Source: Variovorax sp. YR216 (lineage in GTDB: Bacteria; Pseudomonadota; Gammaproteobacteria; Burkholderiales; Burkholderiaceae_C). Taken from it: a stretch of 64,000 nucleotides of DNA. Each line of letters opens with the position of its first letter. Position 1 is the first letter of the stretch. Position numbers and translations under genes: made by a program. The notes under the pieces were generated by a model. It was not told where the DNA came from. It worked only from the letters and a program-made list of their open reading frames with translations, and searched no databases. Positions 38,968 through 48,513 of this stretch are shown here, in pieces. Location: positions 156,164-220,163 of the forward strand of contig NZ_FNRO01000008.1 of assembly GCF_900107745.1 (NCBI RefSeq), given 5' to 3'.

Positions 38968-39974
38968 CGGGGGGCGTCGCCCTTCCGGTATTCAGCGGTC
39001 AGTTCGTCGAGCTTCTGCTTCAGCGCCGGATCGAGCTTGTAGTCCGCCGCCGCGATCGTCGCATCGAGCTGCTCCGGCCGGCTCGCGCCGAGCAGGGGTG
39101 CGCTGATCAGCGGATTCGCCATCACCCATGCCACCGCCAGCGTCGCGAGCGGCACGCCCGCTTCATCCGCCAGCTTGTGCAACTGGGCGACGGTCGCGAA
39201 GGACCGCTCGTTCCAGTAGCGGTCCTGGTACATCGAACCCGCGGTGCCGAGCGTGAAGCGCGTGTTGTCCTCCGGCTTCGCACCCGCCTTGTACTTGCCT
39301 GTGAGCAGGCCGCCGGCCAGCGGGTTGTAGGGGATCACGCCCAGGCCTTCCTCGGCCGCGAGCGGCAGCAGTTCGCGCTCGATCTCGCGGAACAGCAGGC
39401 TGTAGCGCGGCTGCACCGACACGACCCGCGTGAGCTTGTGCAGCTCGGCTCGACCGATCGCGCGCGCGAGCCGGTAGGCGAGGAAGTTCGAAACGCCGAT
39501 GTAGCGCGCGCGGCCCGAACGCACGATCACGTCGAGCGCCTCGAGGCTCTCGTCGAGCGGCGTCTCGCGGTCGTCGTGGTGGAGCTGGTAGAGATCGACG
39601 TAATCCGTCTGCAGCCGCTTGAGCGACACATCGATCGCATCCAGCAGGTGCTTGCGCGAATTGCCCTGGTCCCAGCTCCGGGGCCCGACCTTGTTCGCGG
39701 CCTTGGTCGCGATGATGAACTCGCTGCGGCGGCTGCTGCCCTTGGCGTGCAGCCAGCGGCCGATGATTTCCTCGGTGCGGCCGGCGGTCTCCCACGTCCC
39801 GCCGAGCGGGTACACATCGGCCGTGTCGAGGAAGTTGATGCCGGCTTCGGTCGCGTGGTCGAGGATCTGGTGCGACACGGCCTCGTCGGTCTGCAGTCCG
39901 AAGGTCATCGTGCCGAGGGCGAGCCGGGACATGGTGAGGCCGGTGCGGCCGAGGCGGGTGGTGGGAATGCTCAT
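38964..39974 (-). CDS. Aldo/keto reductase
   Basis: A 336-residue NADPH-dependent oxidoreductase with a TIM-barrel fold. Active-site Asp and Tyr are in FLDTADVYPLGG, the catalytic Lys in FIIATKAAN, and the His in YQLHHDDRETPLDE. It resembles YajO/Tas-type and plant auxin-induced aldo-keto reductases. The substrate is unknown. I chose the ATG at 39974 (MSIPTTRLGRTGLTMSRL), which is canonical; the open frame upstream is non-homologous. The gene stands alone between two convergent and divergent neighbours. Confidence 0.88.
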   Translation of the reverse strand: MSIPTTRLGRTGLTMSRLALGTMTFGLQTDEAVSHQILDHATEAGINFLDTADVYPLGGTWETAGRTEEIIGRWLHAKGSSRRSEFIIATKAANKVGPRSWDQGNSRKHLLDAIDVSLKRLQTDYVDLYQLHHDDRETPLDESLEALDVIVRSGRARYIGVSNFLAYRLARAIGRAELHKLTRVVSVQPRYSLLFREIERELLPLAAEEGLGVIPYNPLAGGLLTGKYKAGAKPEDNTRFTLGTAGSMYQDRYWNERSFATVAQLHKLADEAGVPLATLAVAWVMANPLISAPLLGASRPEQLDATIAAADYKLDPALKQKLDELTAEYRKGDAPR

Positions 39975-40062
39975 GAAAAAGACTCTCCGTTCGCTGGGCA
40001 GGGGGCGATCATAGACAGCGGCCCGGATTCGTGCCGGACGCGCGTCCATCGTCAGCCGCGGG

Positions 40063-43000
40063 TCAGTCCGATGCCTGCGCCGCCAGTTCGGCAAAGCGCA
40101 ACGACGGCTCCGAAGTCAGCGCACGCGCCACGGCCTGCGCATCCGCCGGCGTCAACTGCACCAGCATCTCGACCGTGCCAGCCGCGCTGGTCGCGAGCGG
40201 CACGCCATCGCGAAACACCACGCGCGATCCCGGCACGCGCGCGACCTTCGGGCCGGGCACGACAGTCCCGAGCAGGTTCGCGGGGTCGGTGGCCGCAAGG
40301 CAGACCAAGTGGCCGTCGGCGGGCCGGCGCCGCACTTCGCGCATCAGTCCTATGGCCTCGGGCAACGCGAATTGCTCGCCCGCGACACCAGCGATGAAGC
40401 GGCCGCCACGGATCTCGCCGCGCGCCTCGAGCCGTCGATAGGCGCGCACCAGATCGCGCCATGGCGGAAGCCATGACGCCTCGCGTTCCAGCACACGCCA
40501 GCACACCACGCCGTAGCGTCGCAGCAGGATGCGCGCGACCTGCTCGATGGCACTGCTCGCGATGTCGTCCGCCGCGGCCGCGCGCTGGCGCACCAACGAC
40601 CAGCGGCCCGCGTCCTCGATGCCGAAGAGCGAGGTCCGCCGGCGCCGGCGCGCATGCGTCGACGCGCGCTTGGACGGCGGAATCAGCAGGGCGCGCAAAC
40701 CGGCGAAGCTGTCGCAGTGCGCGCGGCCACGCACGACCAGTTCGCTGAGCGCGTCCTCGAGTTCGGTGCCCAGCAGCCGCGTGCCGTGAAGCATCTCGTC
40801 GAAGAAGGAGGCGCCGTGCTCCTTGAGGAACGCGGCGACGCGCTGCGCCCGCGAGCCGAGCGCAGCGTCATCCACCGGCGCGGGTGCAAGGCCGGTCCAG
40901 AGCGTCGCGGCGCGGCGCGGCAGCAGCAGCACCGGCGTGGAGCGCAGCGATGCGCCGCCGCCGCCCGGCCGGCCGTCGAGCGCGGGCGGACGCAGCCGCG
41001 TCCACAGCGTGCGACCGGCGGTGCACAGGTCGTCGAGCCAGGCCGGCGTGTAGTCCTTCACCCGCGCGGGCAGCAGCTCCGGCTCCCAGCTCGCGGCGGG
41101 CGCTTCGTAGCCTTCGAGCTGCGCGAGGATGCCGGCGAGCGCATCGGGCCCGCCGACCCGCGTGTCCGGCGTGACGTGCTGCCACTCGAACAGGAAGCGC
41201 GCGAAGTCGCGCGGCTCGACCGGCTCGATCTCGCGCCGCAGACGCTTGAGCGTGTAGCGGTGGATGCGCGCCAGCAGATGCCGTTCGCACCATTCGGCCG
41301 TTTCGGTGCCGGGCGTGAAGCGGCCTTGCAGCACGTAGCCTTCGCCCTGCAGTGCGGAGAGGGCCGCATCGATGCGCGACGGCGGAAGCTGAAGCTGGAC
41401 TGCGAGTTCGGCCGCGGTCATCGGCCCCAGGCCGGTCAACCGCGAACGCAGCAGTTCGCGCAGCGCATCGTCCGCGCCGCCGTCCACCTGTGCGTACTCG
41501 GCCGGCGTCTCGATGCGAGGCTGCATCGATGCGTCGGGGTACAGCATCGCGATCTGCGCAAGACGCTCGGCCACCACCCACAGGCCGCCGCCGGGCATTG
41601 CGAGGCAGGTTGCGCGCCCCGATTGCGCGAGCGCGTCGAGCCACGCGGGCCAGTCGGCATTCGCCGATGCCTCCCTGCTGGTGATGACACCGAGCCCATT
41701 CAGCGCCTCGTGCATCTCATCGATGCCGCGCACGCGGGGCCACGCCTCTTCGCGCACGCTGTCGATCGCTTCCTGATCGAGCCGCCCGAGGTCGTCGGCG
41801 CTTTCCGGATCGACATAGCGGCGGCTCTGCACCGCCTGCGTGCGGCGCTCCTCGAGCGGCGCATCGTCGAGGAAGGCATAGGGCTTGGCGTTGAGCGCTT
41901 CCGCCGCGAGCGGCGAGGGCGCCGGCAGGTCGCGCGCCACGATCTGCACCTCGCCCGACTCCAGGCGCCGCAGCAAACGCAGCCAGCCTTCGGCATCCAT
42001 CGCGTCGTAGAGGCAATCCTGGAGCGTCTGCGCGACCAGCGGGTGGTCGGGGATCTCGCGCGCACCGGTGAGGTTCTCGGCGCACGCGACCTGATCGGGG
42101 AACACCGAGGCGAGCAGGTCCTCCGACCGCATGCGCTGCAACTGCGGCGCCACCTTGCGGCCGCCGACGAAGCGCGGCAGCGCGAGCGAGGTGGTCGCGT
42201 TCCAGCGCCAGCGCACATTGAAGAGCGGCGCATCGAGCAGCGCCTGGATCAGCACGTCCAGCGCGGTCGCGGAATGCAGGTAGCGTCCGACCTCCTCGAG
42301 CGGAAAGCTGTGGCTCGTCGACAGCGAGAGCACGATGGCGTCCTCGGTCGCCGCAGCCTGCAGTTCGAAGTTGAACTGGCGGCAGAAGCGCTTGCGCAGT
42401 GCCAGCCCCCACGCCCGGTTGAGCCGGCTGCCGTAGGGCGAGTGGATGACCAGCTGCATGCCGCCGGACTCGTCGAAGAAGCGCTCCATGACGATGCGCT
42501 CCTGCGTGGGCAGACCGCCGAGCGCGTTCGCGGCGCGCGCGAGATGGTCGGCGATCTGCCGCGCCGCGGCCGTATCCATGCCGAGGGTGCGTACCAGCCA
42601 ATCCAGCGTGGCATCGATGCCCTGTGCGCGCAGCCTGTCGGCCACTTCGCCGCGCAGGCGCGAGACGCCAAAGGACAGCTCGTCCGTGCGGCCCGGCGCC
42701 TCGCCGAGCCAGAAGGGGATGTTCGGCGGTGCGCCGAGCGCGTCTTCCACCCGCACGCGTCCCGGCTCGACGCGCAGGATGCGATAGCTCGCATTGCCGA
42801 GCTGGAAGATGTCGCCCGCGAGGCTTTCGATCGCGAAGTCCTCGTTGATCGTGCCGATCTTCTGCGCCTGCGGCTCCAGCACCACGGTGTAGTCGCCGGT
42901 CTCGGGAATGGTGCCGCCGGACGTCAGCGCGGTGAGACGGGCGCCGCGGCGCTCGCGCAAGCGGTGGTGGACCGCATCGCGATGCACGTAGCTCGCGCGC

Positions 43001-44400
43001 TGTCCCTGCCGGGTGGTGAAGCCGTCGGCCAGCATCCGCACCACGGCCGCATAGCTTTCGCGTGTGAGCTGCGCGTAGGGCCACGCGCGCCGAACGAGGG
43101 CGAAGAGCTCGTCCTCGCTCCATTCGCGGCTGGCGGTCTCCGCGACGATCTGCTGCGCAAGCACGTCGAGCGGCGCCGGCAGCATGTGCAGCGCATCGAG
43201 TTCGCCGCGCCGCACGCAGTCGAGCAGCGCCGCGCACTCCACCAGTTCGTCGCATGACTGCGGAAAGAGCCGCGCCTTCGGCACGCCGCCGACCGCGTGG
43301 CCCGACCGTCCGGCGCGCTGGAGAAAGGTCGCGATCGATCGCGGCGAGCCGAGCTGGCACACCAGATCGACGTCGCCGATGTCCAGCCCCAGCTCCAGCG
43401 ATGCGGTGGCGACCAGCACCTTGAGATCGCCGCGCTTGAGCCGCTGCTCGGCGTCGAGCCGCGCTTCCTTCGCGAGGCTGCCGTGGTGCGCAGCCACGAC
43501 CTCCTTGCCGAGGATCTCGCCCAGATGCCGCGCCGCGCGTTCGGCCATGCGGCGCGTGTTGACGAAGACCAGCGTGGTCCGGTGCTCGCGCACCAGCGCG
43601 GCGACGCGCGCGTACACCTGCTCCCATTGGTCGGTCGACATCACGGCCGCGAGCGGCGTCGGCGGCAGTTCCAGCGCGAGGTCGCGCTGCTTGGCGTAGC
43701 CGATGTCGACGATCTCGCAATCGGCGACGCCGTCCTTCACCGCGCCCGCGCCGACGAGGAAGCGCGCAATCTCGTCGATGGGCTTCTGGGTGGCCGACAC
43801 GCCGATGCGCGTCAGCGGGCCCGTGCAATTGGCCTGCAGCCGTTCGAGCGAGAGCGCCAGATGACTGCCCCGCTTGCTCGCCACCACCGCATGGATCTCG
43901 TCGACGATCACGGTGCGCACCGTCGAGAGCATCTTGCGCCCCGATGCCGAGCCGAGCAGCACGTAGAGCGATTCCGGCGTGCTCACGAGGATGTGCGGCG
44001 GCTGGCGCAGGCTCTGCTGGCGCTCCTTGCTCGGCGTATCGCCGGTGCGCACCGCGGTGCGGATCTCGACGTCGGGCAGATGCAGCTTTGCGAGTTCGCG
44101 GCGGATGCCCGCGAGGGGGGCCTTGAGGTTGAGGCCGATGTCGTTCGAAAGCGCCTTCAGCGGCGACACGTAGAGCACCGTCGTCTCGTCGGCGAGGCCG
44201 CCGGACTCGAGCCCCTGCCGCACGAGGCCATCGAGCGCAGCCAGAAATGCGGTCAGCGTCTTGCCGGAACCGGTCGGCGCAGCGACCAGCGTGTGGCGCC
44301 CCGCGGCGATCGCCGGCCACGCGGCGGCCTGGGCCTCCGTCGGGCCCGGAAAGGCCGCGTTGAACCAGTTGGCGACGGCGGGGTGGAAGTTGTCTAGCAC
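40063..44400 (-). CDS. lhr: Large helicase-related protein Lhr
   Basis: A 1445-residue superfamily 2 helicase that unwinds DNA or RNA-DNA hybrids 3' to 5'. Walker A is APTGSGKT (residues 41-48), Walker B VDEIH, motif III SATQ, and motif VI LQRAGRSGH. The Lhr-core winged helix and DEAD_assoc domains follow (about 430-850). The C-terminal 500 residues carry extra winged helices seen in full-length Lhr, which has uracil-DNA-glycosylase activity in E. coli. The start is a GTG at 44400 (MLDNFHPAVANWF). Length agrees with long-form Lhr (about 1500) and not the short ligase-associated type. Confidence 0.9.
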   Translation of the reverse strand: MLDNFHPAVANWFNAAFPGPTEAQAAAWPAIAAGRHTLVAAPTGSGKTLTAFLAALDGLVRQGLESGGLADETTVLYVSPLKALSNDIGLNLKAPLAGIRRELAKLHLPDVEIRTAVRTGDTPSKERQQSLRQPPHILVSTPESLYVLLGSASGRKMLSTVRTVIVDEIHAVVASKRGSHLALSLERLQANCTGPLTRIGVSATQKPIDEIARFLVGAGAVKDGVADCEIVDIGYAKQRDLALELPPTPLAAVMSTDQWEQVYARVAALVREHRTTLVFVNTRRMAERAARHLGEILGKEVVAAHHGSLAKEARLDAEQRLKRGDLKVLVATASLELGLDIGDVDLVCQLGSPRSIATFLQRAGRSGHAVGGVPKARLFPQSCDELVECAALLDCVRRGELDALHMLPAPLDVLAQQIVAETASREWSEDELFALVRRAWPYAQLTRESYAAVVRMLADGFTTRQGQRASYVHRDAVHHRLRERRGARLTALTSGGTIPETGDYTVVLEPQAQKIGTINEDFAIESLAGDIFQLGNASYRILRVEPGRVRVEDALGAPPNIPFWLGEAPGRTDELSFGVSRLRGEVADRLRAQGIDATLDWLVRTLGMDTAAARQIADHLARAANALGGLPTQERIVMERFFDESGGMQLVIHSPYGSRLNRAWGLALRKRFCRQFNFELQAAATEDAIVLSLSTSHSFPLEEVGRYLHSATALDVLIQALLDAPLFNVRWRWNATTSLALPRFVGGRKVAPQLQRMRSEDLLASVFPDQVACAENLTGAREIPDHPLVAQTLQDCLYDAMDAEGWLRLLRRLESGEVQIVARDLPAPSPLAAEALNAKPYAFLDDAPLEERRTQAVQSRRYVDPESADDLGRLDQEAIDSVREEAWPRVRGIDEMHEALNGLGVITSREASANADWPAWLDALAQSGRATCLAMPGGGLWVVAERLAQIAMLYPDASMQPRIETPAEYAQVDGGADDALRELLRSRLTGLGPMTAAELAVQLQLPPSRIDAALSALQGEGYVLQGRFTPGTETAEWCERHLLARIHRYTLKRLRREIEPVEPRDFARFLFEWQHVTPDTRVGGPDALAGILAQLEGYEAPAASWEPELLPARVKDYTPAWLDDLCTAGRTLWTRLRPPALDGRPGGGGASLRSTPVLLLPRRAATLWTGLAPAPVDDAALGSRAQRVAAFLKEHGASFFDEMLHGTRLLGTELEDALSELVVRGRAHCDSFAGLRALLIPPSKRASTHARRRRRTSLFGIEDAGRWSLVRQRAAAADDIASSAIEQVARILLRRYGVVCWRVLEREASWLPPWRDLVRAYRRLEARGEIRGGRFIAGVAGEQFALPEAIGLMREVRRRPADGHLVCLAATDPANLLGTVVPGPKVARVPGSRVVFRDGVPLATSAAGTVEMLVQLTPADAQAVARALTSEPSLRFAELAAQASD

Positions 44401-44463
44401 GAAACGATGAGATCAGGCCGCTCGATCCCATGTCAAGGCAAGGGGGCCGATCGATACATCTCG

Positions 44464-45453
44464 CTACGAAGCGCCGACATCCACCACCACGCGCCCGCGT
44501 ACCTGCCCGGCGAGCAGCCGTGGCGCGAGCGCGATCACCGCCTCCAGCCCGATGGTTTCGGTGTTGGCTTCCAGCAGGTCTTTCGGCAGCTCGCTCGCCA
44601 GACGCTGCCAGGCCGCGAGCCGGCGCGCCTGCGGCGCGTAGACGCTGTCGATGCCCGCCAGCGTGACGCCGCGCAGGATGAAGGGCGCGACGCTCGCCGG
44701 CAGATCCAGACCCTGCGCGAGGCCGCATGCGGCCACGGTGCCGCCGTAGCGAAGGCTCGCGCAGACATTGGCAAGCGTATGGCTGCCGACGCTGTCCACC
44801 GCGCCGGCCCAGCGCTCTTTCTGCAGCGGCTTGCCCGGTTCGCTGAGCGTGGCGCGATCGATGATTTCGCGCGCGCCGAGCCGGCGCAGGTGCTCGGCCT
44901 CGGCGAGCCGGCCGGTGGAAGCGTGCACCTCGAAACCCAGCCTGGCGAGCAGCGCGATCGCGATGCTGCCGACGCCGCCATTCGCGCCGGTGACCAGCAC
45001 CGGGCCTGAAGAGGGCGTGAGGCCCCGATCCTGCAGCGCCATCACACACAGCATCGCGGTATAGCCGGCGGTGCCGATCGCCATGGTCTGCCGCGCATCC
45101 AGGCCCGAAGGCATGGGCACCAGCCAATCCGCCTTGACCCGCGCCTTGCGCGCGAGGCCGCCCCAGTGCGTTTCGCCGACGCCCCAGCCATTGAGCAGCA
45201 CAGCGTCGCCGGGCTTGTAGCGCGCGTCGGTGCTCCCGGCGACGGTGCCCGCGAAGTCGATGCCGGGCACCATCGGGAACTTGCGCACCACCGGCGACTT
45301 GCCGGTGATCGCGAGCGCGTCCTTGTAGTTGACGGTGGAACACGCAACGTCGACAAGCACTTCGCCTTCCGGCAACCGGGCTTCGTCGATGTCGGTCACG
45401 ACGGCCCTCGTGGCGCCGTCGTCTGCCTTGTCGAGCAGCAGGCCTTTGAACAT
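44464..45453 (-). CDS. acuI: Acrylyl-CoA reductase-like MDR oxidoreductase (AcuI/YhdH)
   Basis: A 329-residue medium-chain dehydrogenase of the zinc-free YhdH/AcuI type. The N-terminal domain begins MFKGLLLDKADDG, and the nucleotide-binding motif is VTGANGGVGSIA in the second domain. The family reduces acryloyl-CoA to propionyl-CoA with NADPH, detoxifying acrylate. Residues VNYKDALAITGKSPVV and the VPGIDFAGTV segment are characteristic. The ATG at 45453 gives the standard length. It lies 63 bp upstream of lhr on the same strand. Confidence 0.87.
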   Translation of the reverse strand: MFKGLLLDKADDGATRAVVTDIDEARLPEGEVLVDVACSTVNYKDALAITGKSPVVRKFPMVPGIDFAGTVAGSTDARYKPGDAVLLNGWGVGETHWGGLARKARVKADWLVPMPSGLDARQTMAIGTAGYTAMLCVMALQDRGLTPSSGPVLVTGANGGVGSIAIALLARLGFEVHASTGRLAEAEHLRRLGAREIIDRATLSEPGKPLQKERWAGAVDSVGSHTLANVCASLRYGGTVAACGLAQGLDLPASVAPFILRGVTLAGIDSVYAPQARRLAAWQRLASELPKDLLEANTETIGLEAVIALAPRLLAGQVRGRVVVDVGAS

Positions 45454-45601
45454 GCGATCTCCTCGAATGGGTGCGGCCGAGACTGGCACGTTCGCGACCG
45501 GCGCGCAAGATGCGCCACCGGCGGCGTTTGACGTCCGCCCGCGAACGGCGTACGGTTGCCGGCCGCCGCCCACACGCAGGTGCGAACGCAGGAGACAACC
45601 G

Positions 45602-47404
45602 ATGACCGATCTGTCCGCGCATCCGACGCAGATCGCCAGCGCCTGGCTGGCCGATTTCAACTCCGCACTCGAACGCCAGGACATCGATGCGGCCGTGGCG
45701 CTGTTCGACGCAGACAGCTACTGGCGCGACCTTGTTGCCTTCACCTGGAACATCCGCACGCAGGAAGGGCCCGACGCGATACGGGCGATGCTGGATGCGC
45801 GTCTTGCCGACACGAAGCCGACTGGCTTTGTGGTCGAAGGCGACGCGACCGAGGCCGATGGGATCGTCGACGCGTGGTTCACCTTCGAGACCGCGGTCGC
45901 GCGCGGACGCGGGCACCTGCGGCTGCGCAACGGCAAGGCATGGACGCTGCTCACCACGATGACGGAGCTCAAGGGCTTCGAGGAAAGGAAGGGCGATCGC
46001 CGCATCAAGGGCGCGGAGCACGGCGCCAACACGCAGCGCAGGACCTGGCTCGAGAAGCGCGATGACGAAGCGAAGACGCTGGGCTTCACCGAGCAGCCGT
46101 ACGTCGTGATCGTCGGCGGCGGGCAGGGCGGCATCGCGCTCGGCGCGCGGCTGCGGCGCCTGGGCGTGCCGACGATCATCGTCGAGAAGAACGCACGGCC
46201 CGGCGATTCCTGGCGCAAGCGCTACAAGAGCCTGTGCCTGCACGACCCGGTGTGGTACGACCATCTGCCGTACCTGCCGTTCCCGGACGACTGGCCCGTG
46301 TTCTCGCCCAAGGACAAGATCGGCGACTGGCTGGAGATGTACACGAAGGTGATGGAGCTCAACTACTGGGGCTCGACCACCGCGAAGAAGGCGCGCTTCA
46401 ACGAAGCGAAGAAGGAGTGGGAAGTCACGGTCGAACGTGACGGCAAGGAAATCGTGCTGCGGCCGAAGCAGCTCGTGTTCGCGCTCGGCGTGTCGGGCTA
46501 CCCGAACGTGCCGAAGATCCCTGGCGCGGAAACTTTCGAAGGCGAACAGCACCACTCCAGCGCACACCCCGGGCCCGAAGCCTGGCGCGGCAAGAAGTGC
46601 GTGGTGCTCGGATCGAACAACTCGGCGCACGACATCTGCGCCGCGCTGTGGGAGAACGGCGCGGACGTCACGATGATCCAGCGCAGCTCGACGCACATCG
46701 CACCTTCCGATTCGCTGATGGAGCTGGCGCTCGGCGGCCTCTATTCCGAAGCAGCGGTGAAGGCCGGCGTGACCACCGACAAGGCGGACCTGATCTTCGC
46801 GTCGATCCCCTACAAGATCATGGCGCCGCTGCAGGTGCCGGTGTACGAGGAGATGAAGAAGCGCGATGCCGATCTCTATTCACGACTGGAGAAGGCCGGC
46901 TTCCTGCTGGACTTCGGCGTGGACGGCTCGGGCCTCTTCATGAAGTACCTGCGGCGCGGCTCGGGCTACTACATCGACGTGGGTGCTTCGGAGCTGGTGG
47001 CCAACGGCAGCATCAAGCTCAGGAGCGGGGTGACGATCGAGCGCATCAATCCCAAATCGGTGACGCTGAGCGACGGCACCGAGCTGCCGGCGGATCTCAT
47101 CGTGTACGCCACCGGCTACGGTTCGATGAACGGCTGGCTCGCGGACCTGATCTCGCCGGAACTCGCGGACAAGGTCGGCAAGGTCTGGGGACTGGGCTCC
47201 GACACGCCCAAGGACCCGGGGCCGTGGGAAGGCGAGTTGCGCAACATGTGGAAGCCCACGCAGGTGCCGCAACTGTGGTTCCACGGCGGCAACCTGCACC
47301 AGTCGCGGCACTACTCGCAGTTCCTGTCGCTGCAGCTCAAGGCGCGCATGGAAGGCATTCCGACGCCGGTGTACGAACTGGCGCCGAGCTACCACACGCG
47401 CTGA
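45602..47404 (+). CDS. Flavin-dependent monooxygenase with N-terminal NTF2-like domain
   Basis: A 600-residue protein. Residues 1-150 look like a SnoaL/NTF2-like domain (MTDLSAHPTQIASAWLADFN, with an YWRDLVAFTW segment). Residues about 165-600 form a class B-type flavoprotein monooxygenase: FAD fingerprint VVIVGGGQGGIALGARL and the second Rossmann motif CVVLGSNNSAHDICAAL, followed by the ATG-type motif VYATGYGS. Such enzymes oxygenate ketones, amines or indole derivatives in the cytosol. The NTF2-like fusion may shape the active site or aid dimerisation. The ATG at 45602 has a GGAG Shine-Dalgarno. Confidence 0.85.
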   Translation: MTDLSAHPTQIASAWLADFNSALERQDIDAAVALFDADSYWRDLVAFTWNIRTQEGPDAIRAMLDARLADTKPTGFVVEGDATEADGIVDAWFTFETAVARGRGHLRLRNGKAWTLLTTMTELKGFEERKGDRRIKGAEHGANTQRRTWLEKRDDEAKTLGFTEQPYVVIVGGGQGGIALGARLRRLGVPTIIVEKNARPGDSWRKRYKSLCLHDPVWYDHLPYLPFPDDWPVFSPKDKIGDWLEMYTKVMELNYWGSTTAKKARFNEAKKEWEVTVERDGKEIVLRPKQLVFALGVSGYPNVPKIPGAETFEGEQHHSSAHPGPEAWRGKKCVVLGSNNSAHDICAALWENGADVTMIQRSSTHIAPSDSLMELALGGLYSEAAVKAGVTTDKADLIFASIPYKIMAPLQVPVYEEMKKRDADLYSRLEKAGFLLDFGVDGSGLFMKYLRRGSGYYIDVGASELVANGSIKLRSGVTIERINPKSVTLSDGTELPADLIVYATGYGSMNGWLADLISPELADKVGKVWGLGSDTPKDPGPWEGELRNMWKPTQVPQLWFHGGNLHQSRHYSQFLSLQLKARMEGIPTPVYELAPSYHTR

Positions 47405-47752
47405 TCAGACCAGCGGTCCGCGTTCGGTGATGAGTTCCATGGCCTCGTCGGCGATGCGCTCCTGATCGAACGTGAGGAAGCGGATCCAGTAGCCGGCGAT
47501 ATCGATGTTGTCGCCGTTCACGAGAATTTGCATCTCGATACGCCGCCCGTTCACGAAAGTGCCGTTGCGGCTGCCCAGGTCGCGGATCGTGACGACCGGC
47601 CCGTCCGTCGCCAGCGCCGCGTGAAAGCGGCTCACCCGCTGCGAGGCGAGCACGACATGGTTGTGCTCGGCCCGTCCGATGGTCATTTCGGGTTCGGTGA
47701 CCGGGACCTGCGTGGTCTGGCCCTTGGGGGTCATCAGTATCAGCAATGCCAT
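47405..47752 (-). CDS. FHA-domain protein
   Basis: A 115-residue protein that is essentially one forkhead-associated domain, a phosphothreonine-binding module. The signature residues are in MTIGRAEHNHVVL, QRVSRFHAAL and DLGSRNGTFVNGRRI. There is no kinase gene in the window. The start at 47752 (MALLILMTPKGQT) was chosen because upstream codons have no coding character. It lies 82 bp downstream of the cox operon on the same strand, so read-through is possible, but a hairpin lies between them. Confidence 0.87.
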   Translation of the reverse strand: MALLILMTPKGQTTQVPVTEPEMTIGRAEHNHVVLASQRVSRFHAALATDGPVVTIRDLGSRNGTFVNGRRIEMQILVNGDNIDIAGYWIRFLTFDQERIADEAMELITERGPLV

Positions 47753-47788
47753 CGGGATGCGTTCCTCTTCGCACCCCCACACTAGTGG

Positions 47789-47817
47789 CACAGCCCGTGC
47801 GCAACAACGGGGCTGTG
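47789..47817 (-). terminator. Hairpin after the cox operon
   Basis: An 8-bp inverted repeat CACAGCCC/GGGCTGTG with a 13-base loop lies between the end of mocA (47835) and the FHA gene start (47752). There is no T-run on the minus strand, so it may slow or stabilise transcript ends without being a classic terminator. Confidence 0.35.
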
Positions 47818-47834
47818 TTACAAGCCGTGCGCCC

Positions 47835-48512
47835 TCAGGTTGCCGTGGCCAGCGCCACCGGCCAGCGAAGCTCGTGGCCCGTGCGCGCGGTGAAGCCCGC
47901 GAGGTCCTCGGGCGTATCGATGTCGACGCGGTAGCGCACGTTGTCGGTGTCGAACCATCGAACGCGCTCCGGATGCGCATCTCGCCAACGCCGGCAGGCC
48001 GCGTTCGCCTCGCCGGCCAGCCATTCGTCGCGCAGCGCGGCCTCGAAGATCACCGGGTTGCCGGGCTCGCCCGCGACGCGCGGCACCACCATCGAGGCAT
48101 CGCCGCGCTTCTTGAACGCACCGATGAGGGCGGTGATGTCCTGCGCGTTGATCATCGGCTGGTCGGCCAGCGCGACGATCACCGCATCGAGCCTGGTCGA
48201 CAGCGCCTGCAGGCCGGTGCGCACCGACGAAGCCTGTCCGTCGTCGGGCGAAGGATTGCGCACCAGCGTGACCGGAAAATCGCGCACCGCCGCCTCGATC
48301 GCTTCGGCGTGATGCCCGAGCACCACCACCACTTCGTCGACACCCGCTCCCGACAACGCAATCAACTGCCGCCGGATGAGCGGCACGCCACCGAGTTCGA
48401 GCAGCGACTTCGGCCGTCCGCCGAGCCGGCTGCCCGCCCCCGCCGCGAGCAATACCGCACCGATCACCATGCGCGCATACAGGCCGCCGCCGCCTTTGAG
48501 GATGCAGCCCAT
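47835..48512 (-). CDS. mocA: Molybdenum cofactor cytidylyltransferase (MocA-like), cox operon
   Basis: A 225-residue nucleotidyltransferase of the MobA-like NTP_transf_3 group. The N-terminal loop LLAAGAGSRLGGRPKSLLEL binds the nucleotide, and ALADQPMINAQDI holds the metal-binding Asp. The family converts molybdopterin cofactor to its cytosine dinucleotide form, which aerobic CO dehydrogenase requires. It starts 1 bp after the xdhC-like stop and is the last gene of the cox operon, fitting a dedicated cofactor-supply role. Choosing MocA over MobA rests on that context. Confidence 0.85.
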   Translation of the reverse strand: MGCILKGGGGLYARMVIGAVLLAAGAGSRLGGRPKSLLELGGVPLIRRQLIALSGAGVDEVVVVLGHHAEAIEAAVRDFPVTLVRNPSPDDGQASSVRTGLQALSTRLDAVIVALADQPMINAQDITALIGAFKKRGDASMVVPRVAGEPGNPVIFEAALRDEWLAGEANAACRRWRDAHPERVRWFDTDNVRYRVDIDTPEDLAGFTARTGHELRWPVALATAT

Positions 48513-48513
48513 G

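Noticed and set aside
41717..46696. A 1659-codon minus-strand open frame crossing lhr, acuI and the monooxygenase gene
   Set aside because: It runs through three well-supported genes in wrong frames and has Arg/Ala-rich shadow composition.
47401..47408. CTGATCAG palindrome between the monooxygenase and FHA genes as a terminator
   Set aside because: Two opposing TGA stop codons directly abut, which by itself gives TGATCA. Only one extra base pair is added.
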